A stretch of DNA of 64,000 nt from Hermodice carunculata. Its lineage: Eukaryota > Annelida > Polychaeta > Eunicida > Amphinomidae. The notes beneath the pieces are model-generated. The model saw only the letters and a program-made list of their open reading frames with translations. It ran no database searches and was not told where the DNA came from. Below, one piece after another: positions 24,027 to 35,760 of the stretch; positions within the stretch are counted from its first letter, which is position 1, and every line of letters starts with the position of its first letter. The DNA is taken from positions 198,501 to 262,500 of the forward strand of contig CAXHWN010002752.1 of NCBI GenBank assembly GCA_964020975.1, in the 5' to 3' direction. A program made the translations under genes and the position numbers.

Positions 24027-24590
24027 AGCACAATACAAATAATAAAAAGAAGGAGAAGAAGAACAGCAACAATAACAATAACAACAATGAAAAATGATTG
24101 AGAAGAGAGTACAGACAGCCCCTTAACCCTGACAGGCTCATATGCTGTAGTTTATTCTTTGCATGTGCTGTGTACATGTAATATTGAAGGTCCTTTAGCA
24201 TTATGGTGATTTCTGTTTGTTATAGGAGCCAGTCGGCATCAGTTGACCATTCTGATGGCCTCGTACAGCTCATCTTGGTCACGCAGTAGACTGTATTATG
24301 GCATTTCTTGGCTGGGTTGCAGATAATTATACATATTGACCAGAGTGTGAGGTGACCACGGTCATTATTAGAAGGTTTGTCACAGGATTACCTGTGGATG
24401 CATATGTGCAACAGGAGAAAGTGCCAGGTCCTCTAATATAACACTGAAGGTCACTAAATGTCACCAAATGTCACTAAATACTACTGAATGTCACAATGGC
24501 CATTGTCAACTCTACCCATAATTGTTGTCACATATATGAAACCAAAAGGGTAAAATCTAAACCTTACATGAGTCATAGGTATATGCATGT
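24027..24590. other. No gene seen
   Basis: Anonymous. 24450-24495 has a short triplication of 'gtcactaaat' phrases. Confidence 0.4.
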
Positions 24591-24591
24591 A

Positions 24592-25867
24592 CAGTTACGC
24601 TCGCGTTCAAGTTAACAAACGCCAAACGCACCAACGTTTCCCAAACGTTTCCCAAACACTTTCAGTGAAAGTCAAACGTTTTGCAAATGCATAGCAAACA
24701 CTTTACAAACACTTTCCAAATGCTTTACAAACACTTTGCCAAACGCTTTCAAACACTTTTCCAAACGCTTTCAAACACTTTGCCAAACGTGTTTGGTGAA
24801 AGCCGAACGTTTTCAAACACTTTTCCAAACGCTTTCAAACACTTTACACTTTGTGCCAAACGTATGTGATACATGTACGTGTACACTTGGTAATCTTATT
24901 CTAATGACAGGAATATTTTTAACAAGTGTCTAAAAAGTTGATCAGCACCTAAAAATCCCAACAACATGTGCATGCCTTCATTTATGGATCAGCCAAAAAG
25001 CTCTACTATGTATATTTCACAATAAAGTTGAAATTATTTTTTTTTTACACAAAGTTGAAATTTGCTTTTTCAAAAAAATCAGTTTCATCTAACAGTTTGT
25101 ACATGTATCACTTACAATGCATGTGTATATATTGTAGGCTATATCATTGTTTTCTTGTTTGCGTGACAAATTGCAACTGGTTTATGCCTGTGATACAGTG
25201 GAAAACGCAACAAAAGCTACCTTCTAAGATGTACATGACACTACCCACTGAATTTGCTTCAGTGGAGGTAAACTAATTTCTTTCAGAGTAAATTTATAGG
25301 CAATATCACGATCAGATCATGAATCATGATCTGATCATGATATATGGATTTACTGCGAAACAGTTTTTGACAGATGAAGTATTCATGACATCTTAAATGA
25401 AGAATTAAGTCTTTAATTAATTTCAGTTGAATTTCGATACTTGGGTAAACGTATTTGGATCATGTTTTATATAAATATATGCAACCTATAATGCTGGATA
25501 AGTGCACATTTACATGTAGGTACATCATATACTGCTGGACCTGTTGAAAATACGTTTGGAGATTCTTCATCATTTAAATGGAAGTGTTTGAAATGCATAG
25601 TGTTTGAATGCGTTTGAAATCGTTCAGGTAATTGTTCAACGCGTTTGGAAAGTGTTTGAACGCATTTGGAGAAGTGTTCGGTAGCTTTGTGAAAGTGTTC
25701 GAACGTTTTGTAAAAGTGTTTGAGATTTTTCCCAAACGCTTTCCAAACACATTCCAAACACTTTCCAAACACATTCCAAACGTTTTCAAACGTTTCCAAA
25801 CACAAGCCAAACATCAGCAAAACGCAAAACAAGCGTTTGGCTGTTAACTTTTAACTGGGGGTAACTG
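24592..25867. mobile_element. 1.28-kb foldback element with repeat-built arms
   Basis: The ends are TA-CAGTTAC on the left and GTAACTG-TA on the right. Continuing inward, both ends read '...gttaaca...ccaaacgc' on facing strands. The left arm (24600-24870) is a run of AAACRCTTT/CCAAACG units; the right arm (25560-25855) is the same run on the other strand (gtgtttg, gcgtttgg). About 690 bp of anonymous sequence lies between. The CAGT start and TA flanks resemble Tc1/mariner-type ends. Open frames within the arms are by-products of the repeat. Confidence 0.75.
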
Positions 25868-26191
25868 TATGGTAAGTTAAACTCATTCCTGTGAGAGAAC
25901 TGAGTCAATGATGTTCTTAGGGAGCTTGCTTTGGGTGCTATATGACTATGATGCAATGGGGAGAGCCGCGGATCCACACTGTTCTTTTCAGGGAAAATGT
26001 GGGCATGCTGCAAGGAGTTTGGATCTGGCATCATCATTATACAATGTAAAGGAGTAAACCTTAAAAAAGAGCAGAGTCACTAAACTCGTTTTCCCTGGAC
26101 ATTGTATAGAGTTTTCCTTATCATTTCTATGTATGTGTAGTAAGCTATAACAGTGGGTTGCGTCCGCAGATGGACTGCTGAAAATAGAAAA
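25868..26191. other. No gene seen
   Basis: Anonymous sequence between two elements. Confidence 0.4.
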
Positions 26192-26385
26192 CCTTTTAAG
26201 TGCCAAATTTTGGACTCCGTCAACAGATTTTCTGCTAGCAGTGCATGGAATGCTTCCAATGCACACTGAGAAAAGCTGTTGACCTGGGATGCTTTTTACG
26301 AGAAATACGAATCTGAGAACCTAATGATAATTCAGACTACTTTCACTTTAGTAGATCAACTTTAGACATGATTGGCACTGAACAA
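26192..26385 (+). mobile_element. T1 MITE, decayed
   Basis: 'agtgccaaattttggact' at the left, 'gagaaaagctgttgacctgg' in the core, 'acgaatctgagaacctaatg' further on, and 'attggcactgaa' at the right. TTAA is lost at both ends. Confidence 0.6.
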
Positions 26386-26410
26386 GTTCAAACCAGAGAC
26401 CATGCAATGC

Positions 26411-27123
26411 TTCAGCTGTCTCATTGCCACCTGTGACTAAAGTGAAACTACTTAAGATGAACCTACTCTCAATTATAATTAGGATGCATGATTCATATTC
26501 CTTGTCAAAAGACCATTCAAGTACCAGCATGCCTGCAGTTCCAGAGAATTGCATTGTTTTGTTTCAACAGCTTACCTGACTATGCTTTGGGCTCACTGCA
26601 TGTGCTCAAAGTGTGCCAAGGAAAGCTGTTCACTTCCAAGTGTGCCAAGAAAAGCTGTTGACCTCAAAATGTGCCAAGGAACGCTGTTGAAAGTGTGCCA
26701 AGGAAAGCTGTTGACTTCAAAGTATGCCAGGGAAAGCTGTTGACTTCAAAATGTACCAAGGAAAGCTGTGGACCTCAAGGTGTGCCAAGGAAAGCTGTGG
26801 ACCTCAAGGTGTGCCAAGGAAAGCTGTTGACTTCAAAGTGTGCCAAGGATAGCTGTTGACCTCAAAGTATGCCAAGGAAAGCTGTTGACCTCAAAGTGTG
26901 CCAAGAAAAGCTGTTGACCTCAAAGTGCACCAAGGAAAGCTGTTGACCTCAAAGTGTGCCAAGGAAAGCTGTTGACCTCAAAGTGTGCCAAGAAAAGCTG
27001 TTGACCTCAAAGTGTACCAAGGAAAGCTGTTGGCCTCAAAGTGTGCCAAGGAAAGCTGTTGTCCTCAAAGTATGCCAAGGAAAGCTGTTGACTGAGTCCA
27101 AACCTTGGCACTGAAAGAGTTAA
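26411..27123 (-). mobile_element. T1 MITE enlarged by an internal minisatellite
   Basis: The right end 'ttggcactgaaagagttaa' with TTAA at 27120-27123 is intact. The left end (26411-26440, 'tcattgccacctgtgact') is eroded. In between come the family's 'aagtaccagcatgcctgcag' segment and one loop of the hairpin core. The other arm is replaced by 17 tandem copies (26611-27092). Normal T1 copies are about 225-275 bp; this one is over 700 bp. Confidence 0.75.
26611..27092 (+). repeat. 17-copy, ~29-bp minisatellite
   Basis: The unit is approximately 'gtgtgccaaggaaagctgtt' followed by 'gacctcaaa', with a few substitutions per copy. It equals the right arm of the T1 hairpin core plus a short linker. 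It is not a CRISPR array: there are no unique spacers. Confidence 0.95.
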
Positions 27124-28846
27124 CCAAACGAACATGACACTACAGAAATGTCCCATATTGTGACTGAGATATTCAGGAAGAGGAACTTGGATGCATTCAT
27201 AGATTTGGCCAAAGGATGTTCGGGTGTTGAGTATATGCACCTGCCTGGTGTGGTTTCCCCCAACATACCAGACGATATCTCAATGTGTGTGGCCTAGAGG
27301 TGTTACCTTCGATCGTGCAATCTCCCAGACAAAATATGTTGGGTGTGTTTTTCCTGTGTAATACATTTGGCAAAAGCTTATATTGTTTTAGCAGACATAT
27401 ATGGAATACTTGGCAAGTACCTAAAAAAGGCAACTGTGCCCATTGTGGAAAAAAAAACTGAATTAAGTGGCTGGTTGTTTCATATTGTACCAGACCTAAA
27501 GAGTTTTGCCTTTTAATGGGGCTCTTCAGAGACCGAAATTAATGGATGGTGTTGCTACCTGCATACTGTAGGATAACAATAAGCCCAGGTAATGCCTATC
27601 ACATGGGGCTCGGACATTGATTAGCCATTCTGTGACTTGCTTAACTGACTGTCTACTTTTTGTGTGGAGAGGGGCTCAAGTTGCACCTGGAAAGGACTCA
27701 TAATAATGCCACACAACAGCAGTGTCAATATTCTGGACCACAGAAAGGGGCAAATTCCTTCCACTGTTCCAGGGTCAGTTCTCACAGAAGACGTTCCGTC
27801 CATACGACAACATACATGTAGGTTATGATTACATTACACTAAACAACTTTCATAAGGCAATTGATGTGCGAAATTGTTTTTGGCAGTTGTGTACATATGA
27901 GACTATTTGTTGCCACAGAAGTAAAAGTCCCAACTGTTCTTTTAAACTAATTCATCTATGTTCCAAACTTAGGCTCATGGGGATTTGGAACCAAATTTCC
28001 AAATTGGTCCGGCCCAACTGAAATCCGCAAAAAATATCCAGGATGTACCAGTTGTTGACATACTAATACCTGCGTGGCCATAAACTCATCAGAACATCTC
28101 GTTACCTCAGACAAACTGGTCATTTACTTTTACTACTTACAGTGTGTAACTAGTAGAACTTTGGTACCAAAGAGTATTTAATATGTTGTTGCTGATGTAG
28201 CACTGCGTATCTGTATTTTGCGTGCGCCTCATATCATTAAACTCTCCACCCTATCAAATGGGTGTTTCTATTGTCGATACAGGCTCCAGAAACATCAAGC
28301 AGAAAAATATTTGAATGGCTGCCAAAATATTACGCTGAATAGTTCACAATAAAAAGCCTTTTTTGCCTGCTATGCATGTTGTAGGATCAGAGGATGATAA
28401 AGTAGAGATACTTAGCATTATTTTGATTATCTGCATATTTCTTAGCTTAAGGCAGCAGATTTGCATTGAACAGCACAAGTCAGACACTTAGAAACAACTT
28501 TTCAAAGCTGTTTCTGTAAGTAGTGTTACACTGAAGCATGTGATCAATAACGCACTAAAATTGCATGGCAAGCAATATTTGCATCTGTTTTTACAGCTCT
28601 ATCCATAATAGGATCATATCAAGAATAGGTACATTGACGATACCAAGATGTCATTTGTTGTCTGGTTAAATCTTTTTTTTTTCTTTAATTTTTCATTAAT
28701 AAAAAATGTTTGACGAGAATTGTAGGTAAGATCTATGGTGGTAGTATATATCAAAAGGAATGTTTTGTGTCAAAATTTTCCAAGACTTGTGTTCCTGATG
28801 TTGTGGCCTGCTTAACCCTTTTTCCTTAAATTTCTGCTCGCTTTTC
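27124..28846. other. No gene seen; decayed hammerhead-like Penelope scrap 27480-27545
   Basis: On the - strand 27520-27535 reads GGTCTCTGAAGAGCCCC, followed by a GGC and AAAAC. That matches the upstream half of the ribozymes at 20351 and 41011, but stem I does not pair and the GAAA core is changed. The rest is anonymous. Confidence 0.4.
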
Positions 28847-28977
<131 letters not shown>

Positions 28978-31169
28978 AACAAAAAACATGTATGTATGAT
29001 AATTGTATGGTGATAGCTGTTCCAGGTCAGCAGCTTTCTATGAAGGCACAGGTAGGACACATTCTGCCCAACCTGCTCCTAGGAAAGTTGTTGACTCTGT
29101 TTGTCTCCTACCAAACAAGGGTTAAAGTAGCCCCTGCAGGAGTAACACTGCGCTGGTGAAACTGGTCAGCAGTGGTTGGCAATACAATGTCGAGCAGTGC
29201 CTGGTTTGCCTTTTTGCTTTTTTTGTTACAATTTCAGCAGAAGTTTTGAATGAAAGTGCATGAGGAATCCCTTTGGGTTGATCTATCAAAGTATAGCTAA
29301 TGCTCAGCCTATTGTTGGTAATGTACTATACTTGTCCAGAGCATGTCAGGGAAAGTCACTGTCCTATACATACACAGTGATCCCTTATTATAATATTCCT
29401 CCTTACAAGTACTTTTGTCATGTTACTTCCATGCTAAAAGTCCCCTCGTTATAAGGCTATTTTGTTGTAACATGGTCTACTCTGGGGACTCTACCACCTA
29501 CATTATAAAAGGGAGCATTTTACATGCTGTATATGAATGGATAAGAGTTAAACTGGTTGTTAAATGTCTCATAGTCCCAAACCATCTGTCTGCTCTGAAC
29601 CAATTCCACCCTTTACCCGTCTCTCAACCAGTGACTGATTCCCCTGGTGTTTATTGCTGGTATTTGAAAGCAGGAATAATTGCGTGTTCAAATTTTTGAT
29701 GAAAAGATCCTTCACGCACATACCAATGTACTTGTTGTCAGTGTTGTGTAGTCTTTGAAGTCATGCCTGTCTTCAGCACAGCTGGAGCATGACTTACCTG
29801 GCAATTCAGATATGGCTGGCACAGCAAGGGCATCACCATCTTTTGGTGGAGTATGGGTTAAGCTTTTAGCGACTACAGTGAATGTTTTAGTAACTTATAT
29901 GTACAATGATGGACCTGCTATTAAGATGGACCATGAGCGAACTTCTCTGTCTTCACGCTATCATGGTTGCAACGTGCTCCAGTGATTACTTGATTAATTG
30001 CCCATGCTTATCATTAGATAAACACTGCTTTCCGCCTGGTCAGCTCTGCCAGTCTTGTTTAGTGAGGGAGATCTAGCTTGCACGATGTTTGGTTTGTTGA
30101 TAGTTCTGCCACTGTCTCATGTGCCATCTGTCATAAACCTTTGAATCTTATGAAATTGTCACATTTGTTAACCAAATTATTCAGGTTGGCGGCTGTGCCC
30201 ACTTGTGATGCTAACAGCATTGTAAATGTGATTTAACATCATGAGAATCCACTGGTTTAAATACCTTTGGTAGGAAGTGGCAGCACAAAATAGAAAATCA
30301 GCGCTTCAAAATTGTATCTTTTGGCTATTTTCATGAAAAAAAAGTTACAAAATTCAATAACCTGCATTCAAATTTATGGATTCCCCTGAAACTAACACCA
30401 ACCGACATCACTTTTTTGCAATGAAAGCATTGAAACTGAAGATTCGCAGATAACTGGTAGCATCAAAACAAATGGCAAAATAGTTAACCCAATAGGTCAA
30501 TTAAAGCTAGACGTGGTGACCCCAAGGTCAGCAACCATGAATGTACACCAGTCAACTCGAGATTAGTGGATTAAAGGGATCAGTGATGTTGCTTGGGAGT
30601 TTTCTCACCTTGTTAACTGTGAAAGGGATTAACGCTCAGGCTCATAGTCCTGTCTATGACACATACCTGGTACAATCGTGTAATTTACTTACATGACATT
30701 CAGTGCATTTGCCAAAAGCAAATTTCAAATGCTATCTGCATCAACATTGTTCCACAACTTGGCATATCATGTGTCTCCTCACACCAATGCCTGTCTTGTC
30801 ATTCTATTGTTTCAACATTTGGTGTAATTTTTTAACAAAGAAAAAGACAACCCAACATTTCCAAACTCCAGTAATTAATTCAGACTGTTTTTTTTGTTTT
30901 TTTTTTTTGTTTTTTTGTTTTGTATCATGCTTCATTATTTCATTAAATTATGGTATCTGTAACATTATCTATTTAGGTAAAATAACAATGAATTTTCAGC
31001 AGTCCAGAGATCAACATTTTGATCAAGTCGCCGATGGTAGTGTAACACCAGACCTCCACTACTGTTATTGCTTCAAAGGGCAAAAAATTAAATGCTCTCT
31101 AGATGGGGAGATGTGAAAGAGGCTGTTTACAGCGCCATATTGCAAGAAGACACATACAAAACTTCATTG
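28978..31169. other. No gene seen; hairpin-core scrap near 29080
   Basis: 'aggaaagttgttgactctgt' at about 29081-29100 followed by 'caagggttaaa' is a piece of a TTAA element. 30480-30620 has an R1-like 'gaccccaaggtca'. The remainder is anonymous, with a T-rich stretch at 30885-30925. Confidence 0.4.
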
Positions 31170-31680
31170 ATCATTCATTACGCTGGGAGTATTGGAAGGG
31201 TTGGAAGGAGTGGAAGAAAATGAGATACTAGGTTTGGATGGCTATACGTGAGAGCCGGAATATTCCAAATCAGAATTTTCCACTGAAGATTGGTCCAAGA
31301 GTCAGAGTCATCAGATGATGAAGCATTGGAAGGTGCCTCAAGTCCAGGCTCAGAACTAGCAAATGTTGTTGAGGACGACGAGGATTGGTGCAAATGTCAT
31401 GGCTGCCCCAAAGATAATCCAGACAAGAGGTGGTGCTGTTTTTTTTTTTTTTTCAGATGATCATCTACCGCAGATGGCAGATGTCCTGCAGACTTGAATG
31501 ATTTTCATCAGGTCTGTTTACAGCCTCCAGTAGATGTATATCTGATACTTTTTTTGTGCACTGCGACCTCCGAGTCAATAGAATGTTGTTATTGTTTTGA
31601 TGCTTCAGCAGGCAAGCTTAGCAATATGAACGGGGATTATAGCCTACGTCACTTCCACGCAATCTCTTGCGTTATCTGAT
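31170..31680 (+). pseudogene. Decayed P2X7 C-terminal-like zinc-domain gene
   Basis: Pieces in order: EILGLDGYT, a stop codon, EPEYSKSEFSTEDW; then in another frame 'SESSDDEALEGASS' and a Cys-rich block DWCKCHGC...RWCC; then a poly-T run (31438-31455); then 'CPADLNDFHQVCLQPPVDVY'. The order (acidic Ser/Asp stretch, W-C-x-C-x2-C...CC, then a short helix with 'F..VCL') resembles the cytosolic C-terminal domain of P2RX7, which in many invertebrates occurs as a stand-alone, often multi-copy gene family. One stop, at least one frame change and the poly-T insertion show that it is broken. Similarity is by eye. Confidence 0.45.
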
Positions 31681-31794
31681 GTATATTCAGCAACAGTGCC
31701 AACTAAATTTTGTTGCCTTGGGACGTCTTTAGCTCAAGTTTAGATATAAAAAGTGACAGCCAATAGCTGAACAAAACTAGGGGTCTGCAATGGT

Positions 31795-32253
31795 AGTTCA
31801 CATTTTGACTTCTTCAAAACTGTAAGGCAGATTCACTTGAAACTTTTGGTAGAGATACTCCATAGATTTTGGGATTTTGTTTTCATATGATTGTGGATGA
31901 CCACCATGTCATAGGTCAAGTCACAATGCCTTGCAAAATAAAATGGTTTCCCTGCCACATCCTCAAATGGGTATGATTGAAGTCCATCAAACTTGGTCAT
32001 TATTTACCCAAGTGAGACTTCTCTTGAATTTGCTTAGAGGTGACCTTCAGATCAAAAGTCAAGGTCAAACTTTCTGCAGAACAATGGTAGCCCTTTTTGA
32101 AGGGTGGCCTCTGGTGAGAGGCACCTGCTCGGGGGATGCATAATGCTTTTCGCACAAAAAACTCGCTTCTAGTTTTTCAAGGTCTTGGAGAGAAAACATT
32201 TTAGGAATTTTTTTGGTGATGGTGGTTAACGGAGCAATATGGCCTTTTGTTTC
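31795..32253 (+). repeat. R1-related repeat, right part
   Basis: 'gtgaccttcagatcaaaagt', 'ttcaaggtcttggagagaaa' and a tail 'ggtgatggtggttaacggag' ending 'cttttgttt' follow the R1 right-end order. Confidence 0.5.
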
Positions 32254-33644
32254 AAATTACAATAGCCATGCATCAACTGTACTTTTAAAAGTTATGTGAG
32301 AAATGGAGACTGTGTCTATCTTGCAATTGCCACAGAAGAATCTGTTAATTTTGCGGAAGTGGGAAGATGATACGCTCAAGTTAAACATTGTTATTGCATG
32401 TGTTTCCCTTGCCTTGAATGTTTAAGTTTACAGGTTGTGTCCATTGTTGCATCTCTAGGTGCAAACAATTTGGATTGACGACGTAAACGTTATCTCTTTC
32501 ACTGATGGGTTTTAGAAATAAATTGCACGGTTCCCGCATCTTCGTGCTTGGGGTGCATTAATTATGCCCAAAGGATGCAGAGGAAAGCTGCCAGATGAGG
32601 CAAGTCATTCTCAGGAACTACAGCCATGCTTGCACTTGAGCTAACCCTCCTCCTCCCCCCCCCCCCCCCCAGCTCAAATCTCCCAAAAGCCCCTGGATGT
32701 AAATTATTATAAAATTCTCGTCAATGTGAATTCAAACATTTTTGCAAAGCAGTGTTTATGATGCCTATAATTATAGCATGCCCCAGGTCAACAGCTTTCC
32801 TTGGCATGGGCTGGGAGCATTGCACCCAACTCATGCCAGGAAAAGCTCTTGACTCGGTATTATGTTCACCTTGAAAGGGTTAATTTAAAGGTCTGTTGCC
32901 AAGGCATTTAAAGCCAGACTCATAACTGTAAATGTTCATATTTTTCACATGTATAAACTTTCATGGTATTTGCATTTTTGGCTTTAAAGCTCATTAATAA
33001 GTTCTAATCGTCCTGAAATTGGCATAATTCCTACTGCACCTGTTGTAAAATGCTATCCTATTTTGTTTTTACTTTTCATTGTTTTGTCTCATCAGGTTGT
33101 TAAATAAATGAAAATATAATTGCAGTAAAATCAAATGAATTTACAGTATTATAATTTGGATGAGACCACCTTTCGTTGTGATCAGCATGGAAAGGTTAAA
33201 GTTCAACTCATCTGAAGTCAATGGTACGTGTGTAAGAAAATCGTTCCATTTAAGGATGCTTGATTTTTCTATGGGTAAAGATTGCCAGTAAAAATTGGAT
33301 ATTAAAATTCTTCACAAAAAATGGTCAGGTACATGTACATGCAACAAATTGGCAATTTGGAACTTGGTGGTTTTTGCATTGTCTGTCAGCTAAATTGTGC
33401 CTTAGCTGCCAGCAGCCAGGGTAATTGCAGCATTAACTTGCAGGCAGCATGCATACGATATAAACCAATTAAACTCTTTACTTTGTTTACCATTTTGGGG
33501 ATAGTATTGGGTGATCTGCACTATGAATGTACTGGTAAGTGTGCCTTCACAAAGGTGTCTGCTGTATTTCTGACCAATCGAGTGGGGGGAGTCTGCCATG
33601 TACATGTATTGTACCGGTACTGATATAACTCTTGACGTGTGTTG
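32254..33644. other. No gene seen; hairpin-core pieces 32560-32885
   Basis: 'gcagaggaaagctgcc' near 32577, a poly-C tract near 32657-32670, then 'ggtcaacagctttccttggc' and 'caggaaaagctcttgactcg' at 32790-32860, ending 'aaagggttaa' at 32882. These are remnants of T1/T3-type TTAA elements. No exon was found. Confidence 0.45.
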
Positions 33645-33876
33645 TTCAGTCATTACAGAAAGAGATGGCAATGTGAAAATATGCTCGGACATACTTATAT
33701 GTGATGAGCGGGGCCACAACCTACAGTTGACGAGATGCTCCCTGGGGATCAGTCATTATAGAAGTCATTAGAGAAAGAGATGGCAATGTGAAAATATGCT
33801 GGGACATAATTATATGACATGATGAGTGGGAGCACAACCTACAGTTGATGAGATGCTCCCTGGGGATCAGTCATTA
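33645..33876 (+). repeat. Two-copy 115-bp tandem duplication
   Basis: 'agagatggcaatgtgaaaat' occurs at 33661 and 33776, and 'gagatgctccctggggatca' ends both copies. The copies differ at only a few positions, so the duplication is fairly young. Confidence 0.85.
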
Positions 33877-34260
33877 TTCATAACGTAAACTGTGCTCAGG
33901 CAGGGGAAAAGAATCCAGGTAGAAACCTGTGTTTGTACACATTGTAGATGAGATAGTCATGCAGTGGATTACCGGTACTATCAATACCAGCTATAAGGTA
34001 GTAGAAAAATTAATAACATATGTTGTTAAATTTTTAAAAATATATCATAACAGGTTGGGTATTAAGTGCTTTTGTTCAGTCCCTAGCATAGAAAGGTGTT
34101 GACTGGGTCTGAAGGGAAAGGGTTAAGTTGTGCCTAGTGTCAAAACGAATGATTTACAAGGTACTTTCAGGAAGTCTGGCATAATAGTCTTTATGATCAG
34201 AGGAGTCCAGCACACTGTGTACAAGGTGAATTTACTTATTTTACTGAACTGATTTAATTT
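33877..34260. other. No gene seen
   Basis: Anonymous. 34085-34125 ('aaaggtgttgactgggtctg' + 'aaagggttaa') is a TTAA-element end. Confidence 0.4.
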
Positions 34261-35215
34261 TTACCCCTTGGCTTACATAGGACAGAGGGGTATTGTCATC
34301 ACCTATGCATCCGTCAGTCTGTAGAAGTCTTCTTGTTGCATTTGTTACTCTATAACAGTGATTCAGTCACTTAACTTATTAATTACATAATGTTCCAGAT
34401 TCATAGATATCACAAAAACAATATAGGCCTACTTGCCCATACATTTTGGAAACACTGTAGTCTGTATTTAATGAAGAATATTTCAAAGGTTGAGAGGACC
34501 AGATTAAGTCAGGAGTGAATTTCGTTTCTTCACATTGATATTGGAAGATGAATGTTGATGCTTTGGTAACTTTGGAATCTCTTTGCTGTCATTGTTGGGT
34601 TTGATATTTATGAATATGGGTCATGTTTTTCTACATAAGTGTATCATACTAGAGATGTCCGTCTGCCCATGCCGTATTAATGCCATATCTCCAAAAGTAC
34701 TCTTTGTACAGAAACTAAATTTTTATCACAGGGGACCATGGAGGTGTTTCAGGTGCCTATAAAAAAATAGGCCACAAGGTCACATATTTAGGTCACAGTA
34801 CTACATTAAAGAAAAAACGGTGTTAACACAATACTTAAAAAAACATTGAATGTAGCTTCATCAATTATTTGTGACAGTTGTTCCTGAGGATGCCTCAGAC
34901 ACTTATCAAAAACTAGGTCACTGGGTCACATATTTAGATCACAATGCTACATTGAAGAAAAATGGCTGTACCATGATATGCCCAAATAATAAATTACTCA
35001 ATGTAGCTGCACCAATTATTTATAATAGTTGGTCCGAAGGATGCCTCAGAAACCTGGTGAAAACTAGGTCACTGGGTCACATATTTTGGTCACAGTGCTG
35101 CATTGAAAAAATGGCCTTGCCTTGATATCTCTGCTCATTGCATTTATACCAAAGCTAGCTTTGTCATTAGGTTAAACAGTAGTAGCCTCCTGGTCTCACC
35201 TGCAGGTACATGGTC
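34261..35215 (+). repeat. Tandem-core repeat with ~150-bp units
   Basis: It starts 'ttaccccttggcttacatag', like the opening of the tandem-core elements at 16204 and 44921. Three diverged units contain 'aggtcactgggtcacatatt' and 'acagtgctgcattgaa'. The open frame through the units is a by-product. Confidence 0.55.
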
Positions 35216-35244
35216 TTTATCTCAAGTACCATTTCCCAGTTAAG

Positions 35245-35467
35245 TACTGTAAATCGTTTTATTTTCGCATGTATATTTTTAACGGTTTTTGTATTATTGA
35301 TATTTCACTGTAGTTTTTTTGTTTTTTTTTAATTTCACTGTTTTGGACATAATTCCCATTCAAACAATGTTAAAATATCATTTTATTGTTTTATTATTTT
35401 CAAGGTCTTGCGCCATCAGCAAAATAAGCAAAAATAAGAAAACAGCGAAATTAAAGCAATTTGCAGC
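35245..35467 (+). mobile_element. MITE with TACTGTAAATCG ends, second copy
   Basis: Same family as 13333-13544: it begins TACTGTAAATCGTTTTATTT, contains 'attcccattcaaacaatgtt' and ends 'cgaaattaaagcaatttgca'. It is more diverged at the right end. Confidence 0.7.
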
Positions 35468-35760
35468 CACTGTACCATTTCCCAATTATCAACCATGGCA
35501 AAGGGGTTTTCGGTCTCTGACTGGCTTCTAGTTGTTGTTTTATTTTACACTTACATGTATTTCACTGGTCAAACAAAAATGAACATACAGAGGCATTTTT
35601 GAAAAGAAGTTAAAACGTGAGAACTGGTATTAAAATTTCAGGAAAAAATACCATTGGAATTACTTTAAAGGCTAAAACCTTAAAATTCAATATGACATAT
35701 ATTGGCCGCCATTCCTCAGGTCAAACTGTGCATGGACTTGGGAAATCCAGGTGCATTAAG

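Noticed and set aside
26611-27092. CRISPR-like repeat array
   Set aside because: Units abut with only a few variable bases and no unique spacers, and the genome is eukaryotic. It is a minisatellite.
27480-27545. Third hammerhead ribozyme
   Set aside because: The CUGAAGA half is present, but stem I does not pair and the GAAA core is altered. At most it is a decayed relic.
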